This document shows, piece after piece, positions 30,748-43,892 of a stretch of DNA of 64,000 bases. The DNA is taken from positions 243,426-307,425 of the forward strand of contig SCFE01000117.1 of the NCBI GenBank assembly GCA_004352715.1, in the 5' to 3' direction. Source of the DNA: Hofstenia miamia (lineage: Eukaryota > Xenacoelomorpha > Acoela). Positions within the stretch are counted from its first letter, which is position 1, and each line of letters starts with the position of its first letter. Under the pieces are notes generated by a model, which did not search any database, was not told where the DNA came from, and was given only the letters and a program-made list of their open reading frames with translations. A program made the position numbers and the translations under genes.

Positions 30748-31134
30748 CCGTAAAACCTGTAATTGAAGATCTTTTATTTTTCAACCTCCTATTACAGGTG
30801 GCCTTCAATTACAGGGTGGCCTTCTATTTTTCAAACATCATTTTTTGGTAATTTTAGGTCTATAAAAATTTTAATTTCTTTGTTGGATGATGCTGTTTTG
30901 AGGAGTATTAGTGTTCGTGTGCTTTCATGTGTGCGTGTGTGTGCGTACGTACCCGCGCGTATCTCCCTCCTTGAAAGAGAAAAGTGGATAGCTGTCTCAG
31001 ACACAAACCTGAGCAGTGTATTTTCAACATCTTTGCTAGGGTGACCTTCAATTACAGGGTGGCCTTCTATTTTTCAACCTCCTCGATAGGGTTTGCCTTC
31101 TATTACAGGGGGCCTTCAATTGCAGGCTTTACGG
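30748..31134. mobile_element. pogo-like MITE built from its terminal motif (copy 1)
   Basis: The ends are CCGTAAAACCTGTAATTGAAG and the inverse of CTTCAATTGCAGGCTTTACGG, flanked by TA (30746-30747, 31135-31136). The motif GGCCTTCAATTACAGG or GGCCTTCTATTTTTCAA is iterated about eight times near both ends. 387 bp with no transposase; the 93-codon frame inside is a by-product of the repeats. Confidence 0.8.
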
Positions 31135-32033
31135 TATATTTAATTTAGTTGTCCTTTGACTGACTATCAGCTTTTATAAGTGAGGCGATTGAAGCAAGGG
31201 AGTTAGTGGAGCCATAGCTGGCTATGTCATAAGTAAAATTTTTCTTGTTTTTTGTGTCGTGTGGGAGCAATTATGTAAAAATAAAAGTGCGGGAATATTA
31301 CGAAGATCCATGGTTAATTAGTGCAGAACAATATTACTGTCCAATGAAGAACCACTGACTTCCAAAATTGAAATTTTTCATTAAAAATATTTTAAGGAAG
31401 AATTGTATATTTGTAAACTGCTATACCAAAAACGTCTTTACAATACGGATATTAAACATGTATAGATATCTATGAAAAATTCTGATTTGCTGCTGACCTT
31501 TAGGTATGGATTTTTTGGATTTAAGTGTTAAGTGCTATTTGTTATTGTCCTGCTTAATGTGGATATAAATTGCTTTAAAAAAATGTTGTAGCTTTTGCCT
31601 AATGCAAATTTAAGTGCCATATAGGTAGGTATAAGTTTACCTATTCCATAAAAATAGCATTTATAGGGTAAATTTCGTATTTCTTGTCACAATATGAATC
31701 CCATGGAACATAAAATCCAAGTAAATTTAATGTGATAGTTTGATATGAATGATGTATGATTATTGGTAATTTCAAATCTAAGAAAACAAGATTATTCTTT
31801 TCTCTATCAATTGAAAATTGAATTTCCGACATTTGATTATTTACAAATAGCTTAACCTTAAACCGCCTGGCCGCGATGCCTTCTCTCAAGACAGTTGATT
31901 GTGCTCTATGCTCTGCACTTAGAGTCTCACAGACTCAACCATCAATAAAGATGATCAGCACTGCAAACTTGTAGCGCCATTCTTGGCTCTCAGTCAAGAT
32001 GAGTTATTCTCCCTGCACTCGCTTTTTAAGGTT

Positions 32034-32169
32034 CATTCAGATGAGAATCTTTTGATGTATATCATTTGACATACATCAAAAAGATGCTCGTCTGAACGCA
32101 CATTGTTCAAATTGATGCATAAACAGCGTGCATCTTTTTGATGTAGTGCAAAAGATGCTCGTCTGAATG
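32034..32169. mobile_element. 136-bp fold-back element (copy 1)
   Basis: CATTCAGATGAGAATCTTTTG at the left and CAAAAGATGCTCGTCTGAATG at the right are inverted ends. An inner inverted copy (ATACATCAAAAAGATGCTCG) makes a second hairpin. Copies are at about 41379-41514 and 43211-43346. Confidence 0.65.
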
Positions 32170-32571
32170 TATGTTATTCATTTAAACGATAAGTAATCAA
32201 TGACTTTGTTTTGGTGACAGATTGTCTCAAGTAGCCGTGAGTCTTAAAATCTGAGGATTTTAAAGCTCAACTATTTTAACTTCAAAATGAACCCTGATGA
32301 TCAGGGGCATATCCAGGATTTTGAAAAGGAGGGAAAGAAAAATTAATTCATGTATTGAGAATTGATATTTGAGTGCACTTTCCTTCTTCATAAACTTATG
32401 TGTTAATACCACATTTCGTAGAGGGGGGAGGGGGACATTCTCCAGTGTCTCCCTTGGATACGCCAATGCTGACGATATTACCATGTTACTGGATATTATG
32501 ATCATATGTACACCCCCCTCATTTCATTGTAATTATTACATGATGGCTCAAATATATCATATCTAGCATTG

Positions 32572-32701
32572 TGTCAATCAATTGTTAACAAATATAGAAA
32601 ATGCTTTTAAAGCAATTTCAGTAAAAAATTTTTTGATAGTTTTTCCCATGGAAAACTGTCACAAAAAAGTGTTTTCCATATTTGTTAATAATTGATTGAC
32701 A
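32572..32701. mobile_element. 130-bp palindromic element (copy 1)
   Basis: TGTCAATCAATTGTTAACAA at the left pairs with TTGTTAATAATTGATTGACA at the right; arms are about 38-40 bases with few mismatches, and a TTTCCCATGGAAA hairpin lies inside. Copy 2 is at 43765-43892. Probably a small MITE; no clear target duplication. Confidence 0.65.
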
Positions 32702-33530
32702 TGTGCTAATTGATGAGTGATAGTTCTTTTGGTTAACTCATGAATAATGAGGGCATGTTGCCAAAAAGATGAGAATATTCATGCATTATATAATCAATCT
32801 ATGAATAATTTAGAGAATTTGTTATATATGATAGCAACCTTAATGAATAATGCATACTGACATTATCTCTCATTATTAATAGGGGATTGTTTTGAAACCA
32901 ATCAAGTCCATGACATATAAAAATATTTGGAAAAATATTTTAGTCATGTATACACATAGTTTACATAAGCATATAGTAAGGTCTAAACAATTAGCATGTT
33001 GAAAAAAATTTTGTAAGTATTGTTAAGAAATTAGCTGGTTTGTATGAAAATTGATTGATATTTTAAAACATGGAGGCGTATTTGCTTCAACAAAAAATAC
33101 AAGTATCATTAAAATTACATAATTATATAGTTATTTGCTTTTGAAGTGATAAAAATATATTTGAACAGTGTATTAGGAATAAAACACATTACAAAACATA
33201 ATTTACAAGTTAAAAGAGTTTAGTTTGGCAGATACACTTTCATTCTTTCACGTGTTAATACATTAGTCCTGGTATATTGGTTTGTATGTTGACGCTCTCA
33301 AATAAATGAGTGATAATTTTAACTCTAATCACTTCTTTTGCCTATCAACAATGATGAGAAAAGCTGTGGTTAAAAAATCTACAAAGTTGCTCTAAAGGCA
33401 GAACGTGTAGACAATTACCAAAAGTGACAGGAAAAAACAGCAAAAGACCTGTCTGAGGTGAAATGTTTGCTAAAGACTAAAGAGAAGTTATCATGCCCTG
33501 CACTAGTTCGTGAACTTAATTCAGTTTCAG
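32702..33530. other. No gene recognised
   Basis: Spacer between the palindromic element and the small ORF; shared with copy 2. Confidence 0.5.
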
Positions 33531-33723
33531 AGAAAGTCCATGTACAATATATATATCACTTTATGAGTTGCCAGTTGGTGAACAGTTTACAATATGCAAT
33601 GTGTATCAAACTCAAACAAAGTATGATCCAGCAGTTAAAATTATTTTGCAAAATGGAAATTGCTTATTACTTCCCAAATGCTATGAGCAAAGAGCTGGAG
33701 CAAAATTCAAAATGTTATTTGGA
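33531..33723 (+). CDS. Unrecognised short ORF with LPVGEQF...LLPKCYE pattern, cut by gap
   Basis: Partial copy of the frame described at 44723-44930; it runs into the 1000-N gap at 33724. Confidence 0.3.
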
Positions 33724-34723
33724 NNNNNNNNNNNNNNNNNNNNNNNNNNNNNNNNNNNNNNNNNNNNNNNNNNNNNNNNNNNNNNNNNNNNNNNNNNNNN
33801 NNNNNNNNNNNNNNNNNNNNNNNNNNNNNNNNNNNNNNNNNNNNNNNNNNNNNNNNNNNNNNNNNNNNNNNNNNNNNNNNNNNNNNNNNNNNNNNNNNNN
33901 NNNNNNNNNNNNNNNNNNNNNNNNNNNNNNNNNNNNNNNNNNNNNNNNNNNNNNNNNNNNNNNNNNNNNNNNNNNNNNNNNNNNNNNNNNNNNNNNNNNN
34001 NNNNNNNNNNNNNNNNNNNNNNNNNNNNNNNNNNNNNNNNNNNNNNNNNNNNNNNNNNNNNNNNNNNNNNNNNNNNNNNNNNNNNNNNNNNNNNNNNNNN
34101 NNNNNNNNNNNNNNNNNNNNNNNNNNNNNNNNNNNNNNNNNNNNNNNNNNNNNNNNNNNNNNNNNNNNNNNNNNNNNNNNNNNNNNNNNNNNNNNNNNNN
34201 NNNNNNNNNNNNNNNNNNNNNNNNNNNNNNNNNNNNNNNNNNNNNNNNNNNNNNNNNNNNNNNNNNNNNNNNNNNNNNNNNNNNNNNNNNNNNNNNNNNN
34301 NNNNNNNNNNNNNNNNNNNNNNNNNNNNNNNNNNNNNNNNNNNNNNNNNNNNNNNNNNNNNNNNNNNNNNNNNNNNNNNNNNNNNNNNNNNNNNNNNNNN
34401 NNNNNNNNNNNNNNNNNNNNNNNNNNNNNNNNNNNNNNNNNNNNNNNNNNNNNNNNNNNNNNNNNNNNNNNNNNNNNNNNNNNNNNNNNNNNNNNNNNNN
34501 NNNNNNNNNNNNNNNNNNNNNNNNNNNNNNNNNNNNNNNNNNNNNNNNNNNNNNNNNNNNNNNNNNNNNNNNNNNNNNNNNNNNNNNNNNNNNNNNNNNN
34601 NNNNNNNNNNNNNNNNNNNNNNNNNNNNNNNNNNNNNNNNNNNNNNNNNNNNNNNNNNNNNNNNNNNNNNNNNNNNNNNNNNNNNNNNNNNNNNNNNNNN
34701 NNNNNNNNNNNNNNNNNNNNNNN
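33724..34723. other. Assembly gap (1000 N)
   Basis: Exactly 1000 N, the usual default for a gap of unknown size. Confidence 1.
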
Positions 34724-34975
34724 TTTTGACTTGTTTTTTAACTGTTACTTTCTCACTAAGTAAAACATCGTTGTGTTTTCATTTGGTATTAGTAAAGGAA
34801 ATTTAAAGGAAAGTACCGAAACTCTAAGTTAACTTTTAGTTTTGTGAGAAGCTAATTGCGATTACTGTTGTAGGGTCATCTAATTAATTGTCCTTATAAA
34901 TTTTAAATTTTTTCGTCGGAAGTTCGTTTCCATTCATATTTTTAGTTTTATAAAATTAATAGAAAATGGTTTTAG

Positions 34976-35059
34976 GCAACCAATCGAATGTTTCCCCAAA
35001 CGGTGACCGGTGCATATCTCAGTGGAATACGCGAAGCTTGCAAAATTGTCAGTAGCTAG
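34976..35059 (+). pseudogene. KDM1B: Duplicate of the KDM1B last exon
   Basis: Same splice acceptor, same 27 codons and stop as 22796-22879, with no change seen. No other KDM1B exon precedes it in copy 2, so it cannot make the enzyme alone. Either an assembly artefact (second haplotype) or a stray exon of a partial gene duplication. Confidence 0.85.
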
Positions 35060-35812
35060 CTCAATATCTAATCAATTTAGGTCCTAATTTAAAATGATTT
35101 TGTTGGTACTTTTTGTTAAGTGTATATATTGTACTATTTTTTAATGTGCAATTGCAGCTGTTTGTTAATACGTTTTCAACAGTTTTATTTATAAAAAAAT
35201 ATTTTTATCTTTGTTTTCATTTTTCAATATGGAAAGCAAATTTTTATGAAAAGTTTTCAAGAAAAAGTTTTTTATAGTAGACATACACTCCACTTAAGTT
35301 AATCAATTACATTTTGCAAAGAAAAAACTTTGTTTCTAGCAAATTTGATATTTGGTTGAAAATAACATATCACATTATAACATGTAAATACATATTCCTT
35401 GACAGATTTATTTTTCTCCTTGCATACATGTATATTTTACATAAAATTATCGATTTTTAGCTAACTTCAATCTTAGAAATATATGCATAATTTCAACAAA
35501 GCTCATTAGCACATAGAAATATTGTAAATTCAATCGTTTAGACATTAGACTAGAACAACGTGTTTTTGTACATAGGCTAGTTAAGTAATAGATATGTATG
35601 GAATTTTTACGGATAGGAAAAATTATTAGTCAGCTAATATATATTAACAATTCTCTACGCAAACAATGCCTGTAATGTTTAAGTATGGCGAATATTTTTT
35701 CGTTTTGTATATTGGATATTCTCGAAAAACGAATTAATTGCATGTAATTTTTACAATGAAATAGCAGCGCATTGAAAAAAAACGAAGTGTAGCCCTTTGC
35801 ATGTAATGTATA

Positions 35813-36671
35813 NNNNNNNNNNNNNNNNNNNNNNNNNNNNNNNNNNNNNNNNNNNNNNNNNNNNNNNNNNNNNNNNNNNNNNNNNNNNNNNNNNNNNNNN
35901 NNNNNNNNNNNNNNNNNNNNNNNNNNNNNNNNNNNNNNNNNNNNNNNNNNNNNNNNNNNNNNNNNNNNNNNNNNNNNNNNNNNNNNNNNNNNNNNNNNNN
36001 NNNNNNNNNNNNNNNNNNNNNNNNNNNNNNNNNNNNNNNNNNNNNNNNNNNNNNNNNNNNNNNNNNNNNNNNNNNNNNNNNNNNNNNNNNNNNNNNNNNN
36101 NNNNNNNNNNNNNNNNNNNNNNNNNNNNNNNNNNNNNNNNNNNNNNNNNNNNNNNNNNNNNNNNNNNNNNNNNNNNNNNNNNNNNNNNNNNNNNNNNNNN
36201 NNNNNNNNNNNNNNNNNNNNNNNNNNNNNNNNNNNNNNNNNNNNNNNNNNNNNNNNNNNNNNNNNNNNNNNNNNNNNNNNNNNNNNNNNNNNNNNNNNNN
36301 NNNNNNNNNNNNNNNNNNNNNNNNNNNNNNNNNNNNNNNNNNNNNNNNNNNNNNNNNNNNNNNNNNNNNNNNNNNNNNNNNNNNNNNNNNNNNNNNNNNN
36401 NNNNNNNNNNNNNNNNNNNNNNNNNNNNNNNNNNNNNNNNNNNNNNNNNNNNNNNNNNNNNNNNNNNNNNNNNNNNNNNNNNNNNNNNNNNNNNNNNNNN
36501 NNNNNNNNNNNNNNNNNNNNNNNNNNNNNNNNNNNNNNNNNNNNNNNNNNNNNNNNNNNNNNNNNNNNNNNNNNNNNNNNNNNNNNNNNNNNNNNNNNNN
36601 NNNNNNNNNNNNNNNNNNNNNNNNNNNNNNNNNNNNNNNNNNNNNNNNNNNNNNNNNNNNNNNNNNNNNNN
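35813..36671. other. Assembly gap (859 N)
   Basis: Corresponds to about 3 kb in copy 1 (23583-26568), so the gap size or the underlying allele differs. Confidence 1.
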
Positions 36672-38136
36672 TTATTTATGGAAGCTTTTTTGAAAGTGCA
36701 AAATTTTTTCAGGCAAGACACATAGTTTCAGGAATTATATCAAGAAATATGCATACTTATTGAAATAATTTTTTTAAGTGGAAACTATTATTATCTATAA
36801 TAATACTCAAGAAATAACAGTGTCTTTAAGTTTTATAATAGTTCTGATTAGCACTCTAAAATTATTATTGCTTCTTCTGATGCTAAATCGTGGCAAAGCT
36901 ACTGGTTGAGTGCTATGACAGATTTGTAAAAATACGAGTTACCATTCTTAATTAAGAAATAAAAATGCTGCATAGTATGTGTTGACTTAGTAAATTTATG
37001 CAAAATAACATTTTAGAATTTTTTTGCAATCACGTATGCCATTTTCTAGGAATGGAAAATGTTCTGTGTTTGGGAAAAATCAAGTTAATACAAGACAAGC
37101 ATCATAAATTACCTACACATTAAAAGTAATTTGACTTCAAAAAATGCTAAGACTTTTAAGCAAGATAATGTATGTGCTAAAATTTCAAAATATATACACT
37201 GTGAGCTAGGAAATGTGTAATGTAACTTCCAGCAATGTAGTACGCAGAAAATTAATGTGTTATCTTTCAGTTCGTTTTTTATAAAAGTATTATCACGCCA
37301 TTATTGTTTTTCCAATAATTTTGCTTGAGATAATGCTATGCAAATTAGGCATTTGAAATTGTATATATTACTTTGGAAAATAGACAATAACATTTAATAA
37401 CCTCTCTTGATATTTTGTTTATCTATTATATTTTAACTATAATTGTATATCATAAGAACAAATAATTTAAAAAATGGTGGAAGTATTGTAACCCTAAAAT
37501 TCAATTTAAAAATACCATCTTGTAATTTTCTATTGCGTAGCTTACGTTTAGCAAATCTAATGGATAGTAGGATCGCTGCATAAGCATTGAACCTCACTGC
37601 TTTGGTAGAAGTTGCCCTTTGAAAATACATTTCTTAGCAACAAATTCAAGATATATCCAACCAAAATGTTGATATTCAATCCTTGGGATTTTTCGTTGTA
37701 TAATGTATTGTACATTTGTTCATAAATTGTACCATATTAAATTTATGTAAAATTCTTTAATTTTGAATTACACACACACACACAAAGTATAACGAGGGAT
37801 TTGCATCTAATTGCTTTATTATTCACATTTATTTGTGCTGTGTCATTCTTCCTAGTAAATTAGATATATTAAACTCTGAAATAGAGTTAATTAATTAGTA
37901 AACGGGAAATATTGAACACATAAACTTCATATCATTAACTTCTGATGTATTACATCTCAATATTATGATTTTAACAAGTTAAACCATTCATTTACAAATC
38001 AAAGCTGCGTTTCCAGTAAAACATTTGTTGACAAGGCAATTATAAAATTCTGAAAACTACTTCCTTTCAACTCAAAAAATGTCAGTTCATTTGTTCAATA
38101 GAGCAATTAGCGGTTCCATGTAAGAATCTTATTTCT

Positions 38137-38974
38137 GCAAAGCCCATTAAGTTAAGCGAAGTGTATTTTTGGTCAACGCTCTTCTTTCAATTATCAAAAA
38201 TCTTAATAATTTTCATTTTAGTGAAAAGAATAAAAAATATATACCTTCAAACTGCTTTAAAAATAAATAATTATACTGATAACGACTCTGAAAGCGTCAA
38301 TATTTCAAAACACAATTCTCTTTAAATAAACATACTTCAATGTATTTCGAAAATAATTACTGACGTTTTTATCAACAAAATGAAATTAAATATAAAAATT
38401 TTTGATAAAGTTCTTTAAAAATATATTTAAAAAATATACATTTTCTTATTGGCCTTAGTTTGTGGCGAATTTTTCAGTTTTTTTAAAGTTGGTGCGACGT
38501 TAGCTTTTCTTAAAAGTCAGAGGAAAGTATTAGATTTAATAGAATATTATTCAGCGCTCTATCTGGCAGATATGTACTGATAGACTCTTTAAGGTATTAG
38601 ATACTAACAATAAGAGGTTGCAAAAACCCCAAACTCCCCATTTTTATGGTACTTAAGATTTCCAATCATTAGGAAATAGTCAGACTGGAGATTTTGAAAC
38701 ATTAGATAGTAGGTAGATAGAAGACAGATAAGCAACAACATATATATATATATATATATTGAATAATGTTTTATTGCGACATGTTTAGACAAACATTGTT
38801 GTCATTTTCAAGCATTTGGAGAAATGTTCCCTAGCTTTTTCTTTTAGTAATTCAGATCTTCAAAATATATTTAGATTTGTTTGATTTAATATTTAATAAT
38901 GTTTTCTTAGTTGATTTTATACATATTGCTTCTGCGATTATTTATATATACTACATGTATATAATAATGAGTGT
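38137..38974. other. 0.8-kb insertion unique to copy 2
   Basis: Copy 1 passes from TTATTTCTGCG directly to the LINE 3' flank; copy 2 has about 0.8 kb extra here. The insert holds a TA microsatellite (about 38738-38760) next to a tail reading, on the minus strand, GAAAATGACAACAATG, then AACATGTCGCAATAAAAC (about 38764-38815). This resembles the 3' end of Penelope-like elements. No clear inverted ends. Confidence 0.5.
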
Positions 38975-40690
38975 ATTTATTCTGACGAGTGACCAAATCT
39001 CGGTCAAAAAGATTTACAAAATAAAAATAAAAACGCAAAGAATAATACAATTACAACACAAGGAGTAATCGATATCAAAGAACTTTTTGATTTGAGTAAG
39101 AATGAATGATTTTGCCAAGCGATTTGTTCTAGTAGTAATATCATGTCGTCCGTTAACACGTAAGAAATACCAATGATATTTTTCTTAAGGGATCAAATGA
39201 TTTAGGGGATGACTTCTGCTTTGTATTTTTTTCCATAACTTGTACAATATAGAATCCCTTCTCTTTTTTAATGTGGTGGTTTTCAGGGTTTGACATGCAT
39301 CAGAGTAAGATTGCGTAGATAATACAATTCTGAAGACAGGTTTTTGTATCATTTCCAATTTCTTACAATTGTCAGCTGATAGTGCCAGATTGGCACAAAG
39401 TACTCAAGAATAGGCCTTATATTAAAAGCGTACAACCTTGAGCATATAGTTCGGACTAATTAAATAATTCCAATTTTAAGCAACCATTTAGCCCATATTT
39501 GTGAATCATGGATTCATGCAAAAAATATCAATCTATCCGGCCTACTTTCAACTGCTTCGACGTCAAACGCGGGCAAACTCTGGAAAGACGAGCTAAATCT
39601 GCTTGGGTCCGTTGGTTAAGAAGAGCATCCTGGTTCTGCTAATGGCCCAATATGACCGATTCTTTTATGATGTGAAATAATTGAAAATAGTGTTTGTTTT
39701 GATAATTGAAGAAATTCACAAACTTTTTTCTGTGTAATTTTTTGCAGGAATTTTGAAACTACAATTTTTCGTATTTTGAAGGAAATGGTCTTACCACGCA
39801 TTTTGCGGTGAATAAGGATATAAGTGCTCAGCAATTGTCAGAAATTTTAAGCTTAGACCTAAATGGTAACAGGTACTTCGGAATTTATGCATTTACACTT
39901 TCAAAGTACCAGTAACAACGAAGCGTACAACGTTAATGTAAAAAAACATTAGTCAGAACTATTATGCACAAGGCTGTAGATTCAATAGACATATTTGACC
40001 GCAATCCCATTATGAATAGCTAGTTTCAGGAAATGTATAAATTTGGACGCCTTTGTAACTAAGCCATTAATATTTTGTTCCACTCAAGATTAGATTGTAA
40101 GAATACACCAAGTAGCTTAACCATGTTCTCTTGATTAACAATAATATCATCAATACTTAGCTCAACAGGTTTTTGAAAATTTGTTAAGAATGAAATGGTA
40201 AGTTCTTCGATTATTAGGATGGAATTTCATTTTGTTTTCATCAGCCCAATCCTTTTTTTCTTTTAGTGTATTTCATCCAGCTCCATGATCCTCTTTTCTG
40301 ACCACCTCCCAAAAGGTGGTGTCATCTACATATTTTGAACGATTGTTACTCAAAAGGCTGTTGAAGAACAATATAAAGAGTTAAGGTCCCAGTTTGGTGC
40401 CCTGTTGTACACATGCACGGATGTCTTCCCAATTTAAGAGTGTTCAATTAGCTAAACGAACTTCTTGTTTTCTACCCGTCAAGAACGATAATATCCAATT
40501 TATAGTATAGGTCTTTAATCGTAAATCTATTAATTTCCTTTTGAGTAAAGTGTGATCAACTAGGTCGAAAGCCTTAGTGAAATACATCAACTAAGCAAAT
40601 TGAAAAATTCATACAGTGATTGCTGTTGCTTAGATGTCCAAGTGCAAGACTAATAAGTATCTGCCTACTTAATAGTGGTTTTTCCAAAAT
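38975..40690 (-). pseudogene. CR1/L2-like LINE reverse transcriptase, decayed (copy 2)
   Basis: Copy of 28076-29760 with small indels (extra 19 bp near 39385, about 15 bp near 40175, and an altered stretch near 40340-40370). Same reverse transcriptase blocks in the same order; inactive. Confidence 0.75.
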
Positions 40691-40978
40691 GTTATTAGAT
40701 AATCGCATTCTTTTTATCCTAAGGGTCTCAAGCAATATTTTCCAAAAATGTTCTGTTTCTTAATATTTTTGCATTTCTTCATTTAGATGTCCAGGAATAT
40801 AGGCAAAAAGTTGACATCAATACTAAAAAACTTTGTGAGGTTCAAAATTTTCTGAACTGCTAGACTCTAGTTGTTAGTTGTGAAAATTGAGCACTTGATA
40901 TAGATGTTGCACTTGATTCATATTGCTTAAAATCTTGCAAATATTCAGCAAGCATTTGATTGTCCTGCTCTAACTAAT

Positions 40979-40979
40979 N
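40979..40979. other. Single-N join
   Basis: The sequence jumps here from the equivalent of copy-1 position 30108 to 31637. Confidence 1.
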
Positions 40980-41378
40980 GTTTACCTATTCCATAAAAAT
41001 AGCATTTATAGGGTAAATTTCGTATTTCTTGTCACAATATGAATCCCATGGAACATAAAATCCAAGTAAATTTAATGTGATAGTTTGATATGAATGATGT
41101 ATGATTATTGGTAATTTCAAATCTAAGAAAACAAGATTATTCTTTTCTCTATCAATTGAAAATTGAATTTCCGACATTTGATTATTTACAAATAGCTTAA
41201 CCTTAAACCGCCTGGCCGCGATGCCTTCTCTCAAGACAGTTGATTGTGCTCTATGCTCTGCACTTAGAGTCTCACAGACTCAACCATCAATAAAGATGAT
41301 CAGCACTGCAAACTTGTAGCGCCATTCTTGGCTCTCAGTCAAGATGAGTTATTCTCCCTGCACTCGCTTTTTAAGGTT

Positions 41379-41514
41379 CATTCAGATGAGAATCTTTTGA
41401 TGTATATCATTTGACATACATCAAAAAGATGCTCGTCTGAACGCACATTGTTCAAATTGATGCATAAACAGCGTGCATCTTTTTGATGTAGTGCAAAAGA
41501 TGCTCGTCTGAATG
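41379..41514. mobile_element. 136-bp fold-back element (copy 2a)
   Basis: Identical layout to 32034-32169. Confidence 0.6.
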
Positions 41515-41883
41515 TATGTTATTCATTTAAACGATAAGTAATCAATGACTTTGTTTTGGTGACAGATTGTCTCAAGTAGCCGTGAGTCTTAAAATCTGAG
41601 GATTTTAAAGCTCAACTATTTTAACTTCAAAATGAACCCTGATGATCAGGGGCATATCCAGGATTTTGAAAAGGAGGGAAAGAAAAATTAATTCATGTAT
41701 TGAGAATTGATATTTGAGTGCACTTTCCTTCTTCATAAACTTATGTGTTAATACCACATTTCGTAGAGGGGGGAGGGGGACATTCTCCAGTGTCTCCCTT
41801 GGATACGCCAATGCTGACGATATTACCATGTTACTGGATATTATGATCATATGTACACCCCCCTCATTTCATTGTAATTATTA

Positions 41884-41884
41884 N
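41884..41884. other. Single-N join
   Basis: The sequence jumps back from the equivalent of copy-1 position 32536 to 30515. Confidence 1.
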
Positions 41885-42118
41885 AGACTGTGGGGCTTGT
41901 GAAGAACTAGATTCAGGCATGTATGCTCATATTGCAGACCTTGCATGTTTCCCCTAGGTTGATTGATCAGCTCTTAGGCGGCAAAATCGTTTTGGCACTG
42001 TGATTCTAAACTACTATTTTGTTTGGGGAGCTCAGAACTCAGATAAAATCAAGTTCAAATTTGGTTGCTAAATGTAAATGGCTTTCAGTCAACTCTATCT
42101 CATTCTAAGAGAAGTTTA

Positions 42119-42522
42119 CCGTAAAACCTGTAATTGAAGATCTTTTATTTTTCAACCTCCTATTACAGGTGGCCTTCAATTACAGGGTGGCCTTCTATTT
42201 TTCAAACATCATTTTTTGGTAATTTTAGGTCTATAAAAATTTTAATTTCTTTGTTGGATGATGCTGTTTTGAGGAGTATTAGTGTTCGTGTGCTTTCATG
42301 TGTGCGTGTGTGTGCGTACGTACCCGCGCGTATCTCCCTCCTTGAAAGAGAAAAGTGGATAGCTGTCTCAGACACAAACCTGAGCAGTGTATTTTCGACA
42401 TCTTTGCTAGGGTGGCCTTCAATTACAGGTGGCCTTCAATTTCAGGGTGGCCTTCTATTTTTCAACCTCCTCGATAGGGTTTGCCTTCTATTACAGGGGG
42501 CCTTCAATTGCAGGTTTTACGG
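42119..42522. mobile_element. pogo-like MITE built from its terminal motif (copy 2)
   Basis: Copy of 30748-31134 with the same TA flanks but 404 bp long. It has one extra GGCCTTCAATT unit near 42432, so the number of iterated motifs differs between the two copies. Confidence 0.8.
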
Positions 42523-43210
42523 TATATTTAATTTAGTTTTCCTTTGACTGACTATCAGCTTTTATAAGTGAGGCGATTGAAGCAAGGGAGTTAGTGGAGC
42601 CATAGCTGGCTATGTCATAAGTAAAATTTTTCTTGTTTTTTGTGTCGTGTGGGAGCAATTATGTAAAAATAAAAGTGCGGGAATATTACGAAGATCCATG
42701 GTTAATTAGTGCAGAACAATATTACTGTCCAATGAAGAACCACTGACTTCCAAAATTGAAATTTTTCATTAAAAATATTTTAAGGAAGAATTGTATATTT
42801 GTAAACTGCTATACCAAAAACGTCTTTACAATACGGATATTAAACATGTATAGATATCTATGAAAAATTCTGATTTGCTGCTGACCTTTAGGTATGGATT
42901 TTTTGGATTTAAGTGTTAAGTGCTATTTGTTATTGTCCTGCTTAATGTGGATATAAATTGCTTTAAAAAAATGTTGTAGCTTTTGCCTAATGCAAATTTA
43001 AGTGCCATATAGGTAGGTATAAGTTTACCTATTCCATAAAAATAGCATTTATAGGGTAAATTTCGTATTTCTTGTCACAATATGAATCCCATGGAACATA
43101 AAATCCAAGTAAATTTAATGTGATAGTTTGATATGAATGATGTATGATTTTTGGTAATTTCAAATCTAAGTCAAGATGAGTTATTCTCCCTGCACTCGTT
43201 TTTTAAGGTT

Positions 43211-43346
43211 CATTCAGATGAGAATCTTTTGATGTATATCATTTGATATACATCAAAAAGATGCTCGTCTGAACGCACATGTTTCAAATTGATGCATAAA
43301 CAGCGTGCATCTTTTTGATGTAGTGCAAAAGATGCTCGTCTGAATA
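43211..43346. mobile_element. 136-bp fold-back element (copy 2b)
   Basis: Same layout as 32034-32169 with a few changes (GATATACATC in the middle). Confidence 0.6.
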
Positions 43347-43764
43347 TATGTTATTCATTTAAACGATCAGTAATCAATGACTTTGTTTTGGTGACAGATT
43401 GTCTCAAGTAGCCGTGAGTCTTAAAATCTGAGGATTTTGAAGCTCAACTATTTTAATTTCAAAATGAACCCTGATGATCAGGGGCATATCCAGGATTTTG
43501 AAAAGGAGGGAAAGAAAAATTAATGCATGTATTGAGAATTGATATTTGAGTGCACTTTCCTTCTTCATAAACTTATGTGTTAATATCACATTTCGTAGAG
43601 GAGGGAGGGGGACATTCTCCAGTGTCTCCCTTGGATACGCCAATGCTGACGATATTACCATGTTACTGGATATTATGATCAGATGTACACCCCCCTCATT
43701 TCATTGTAATTATTAAATGTATATCTCTTTACATGATGGCTCAAATATATCCTATCTAGCATTG

Positions 43765-43892
43765 TGTCAATCAATTGTTAACAAATATAGAAAATGCTTT
43801 TAAAGCAATTTCAGCAAAAAATTTTTTGACAGTTTTTCCCATGGAAAACTCACAAAAAAGTGTTTTCCATATTTGTTAATAATTGATTGACA
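43765..43892. mobile_element. 130-bp palindromic element (copy 2)
   Basis: Counterpart of 32572-32701 with small differences. Confidence 0.6.

Larger units (their letters stand above)
22570..33723. repeat. Large duplication, copy 1
   Basis: Blocks match copy 2 as follows: 22570-23583 with 34724-35812; 26568-28048 with 36671-38136; 28076-30108 with 38975-40978; 31637-32536 with 40980-41883; 30515-31785 with 41885-43171; 31998-33723 with 43171-44911. Differences are scattered substitutions and small indels. Copy 1 ends at a 1000-N gap and copy 2 begins directly after it. Confidence 0.9.

Noticed and set aside
33458-34729. Long open frames over 300 codons
   Set aside because: They consist almost wholly of N. 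The same applies at 35630-36721, 53218-54351, 57100-58376 and 60430-60853.
34976-35059. A second functional KDM1B gene
   Set aside because: Only the last exon is duplicated; no other KDM1B exon accompanies it, and the region shows signs of a haplotype duplication.
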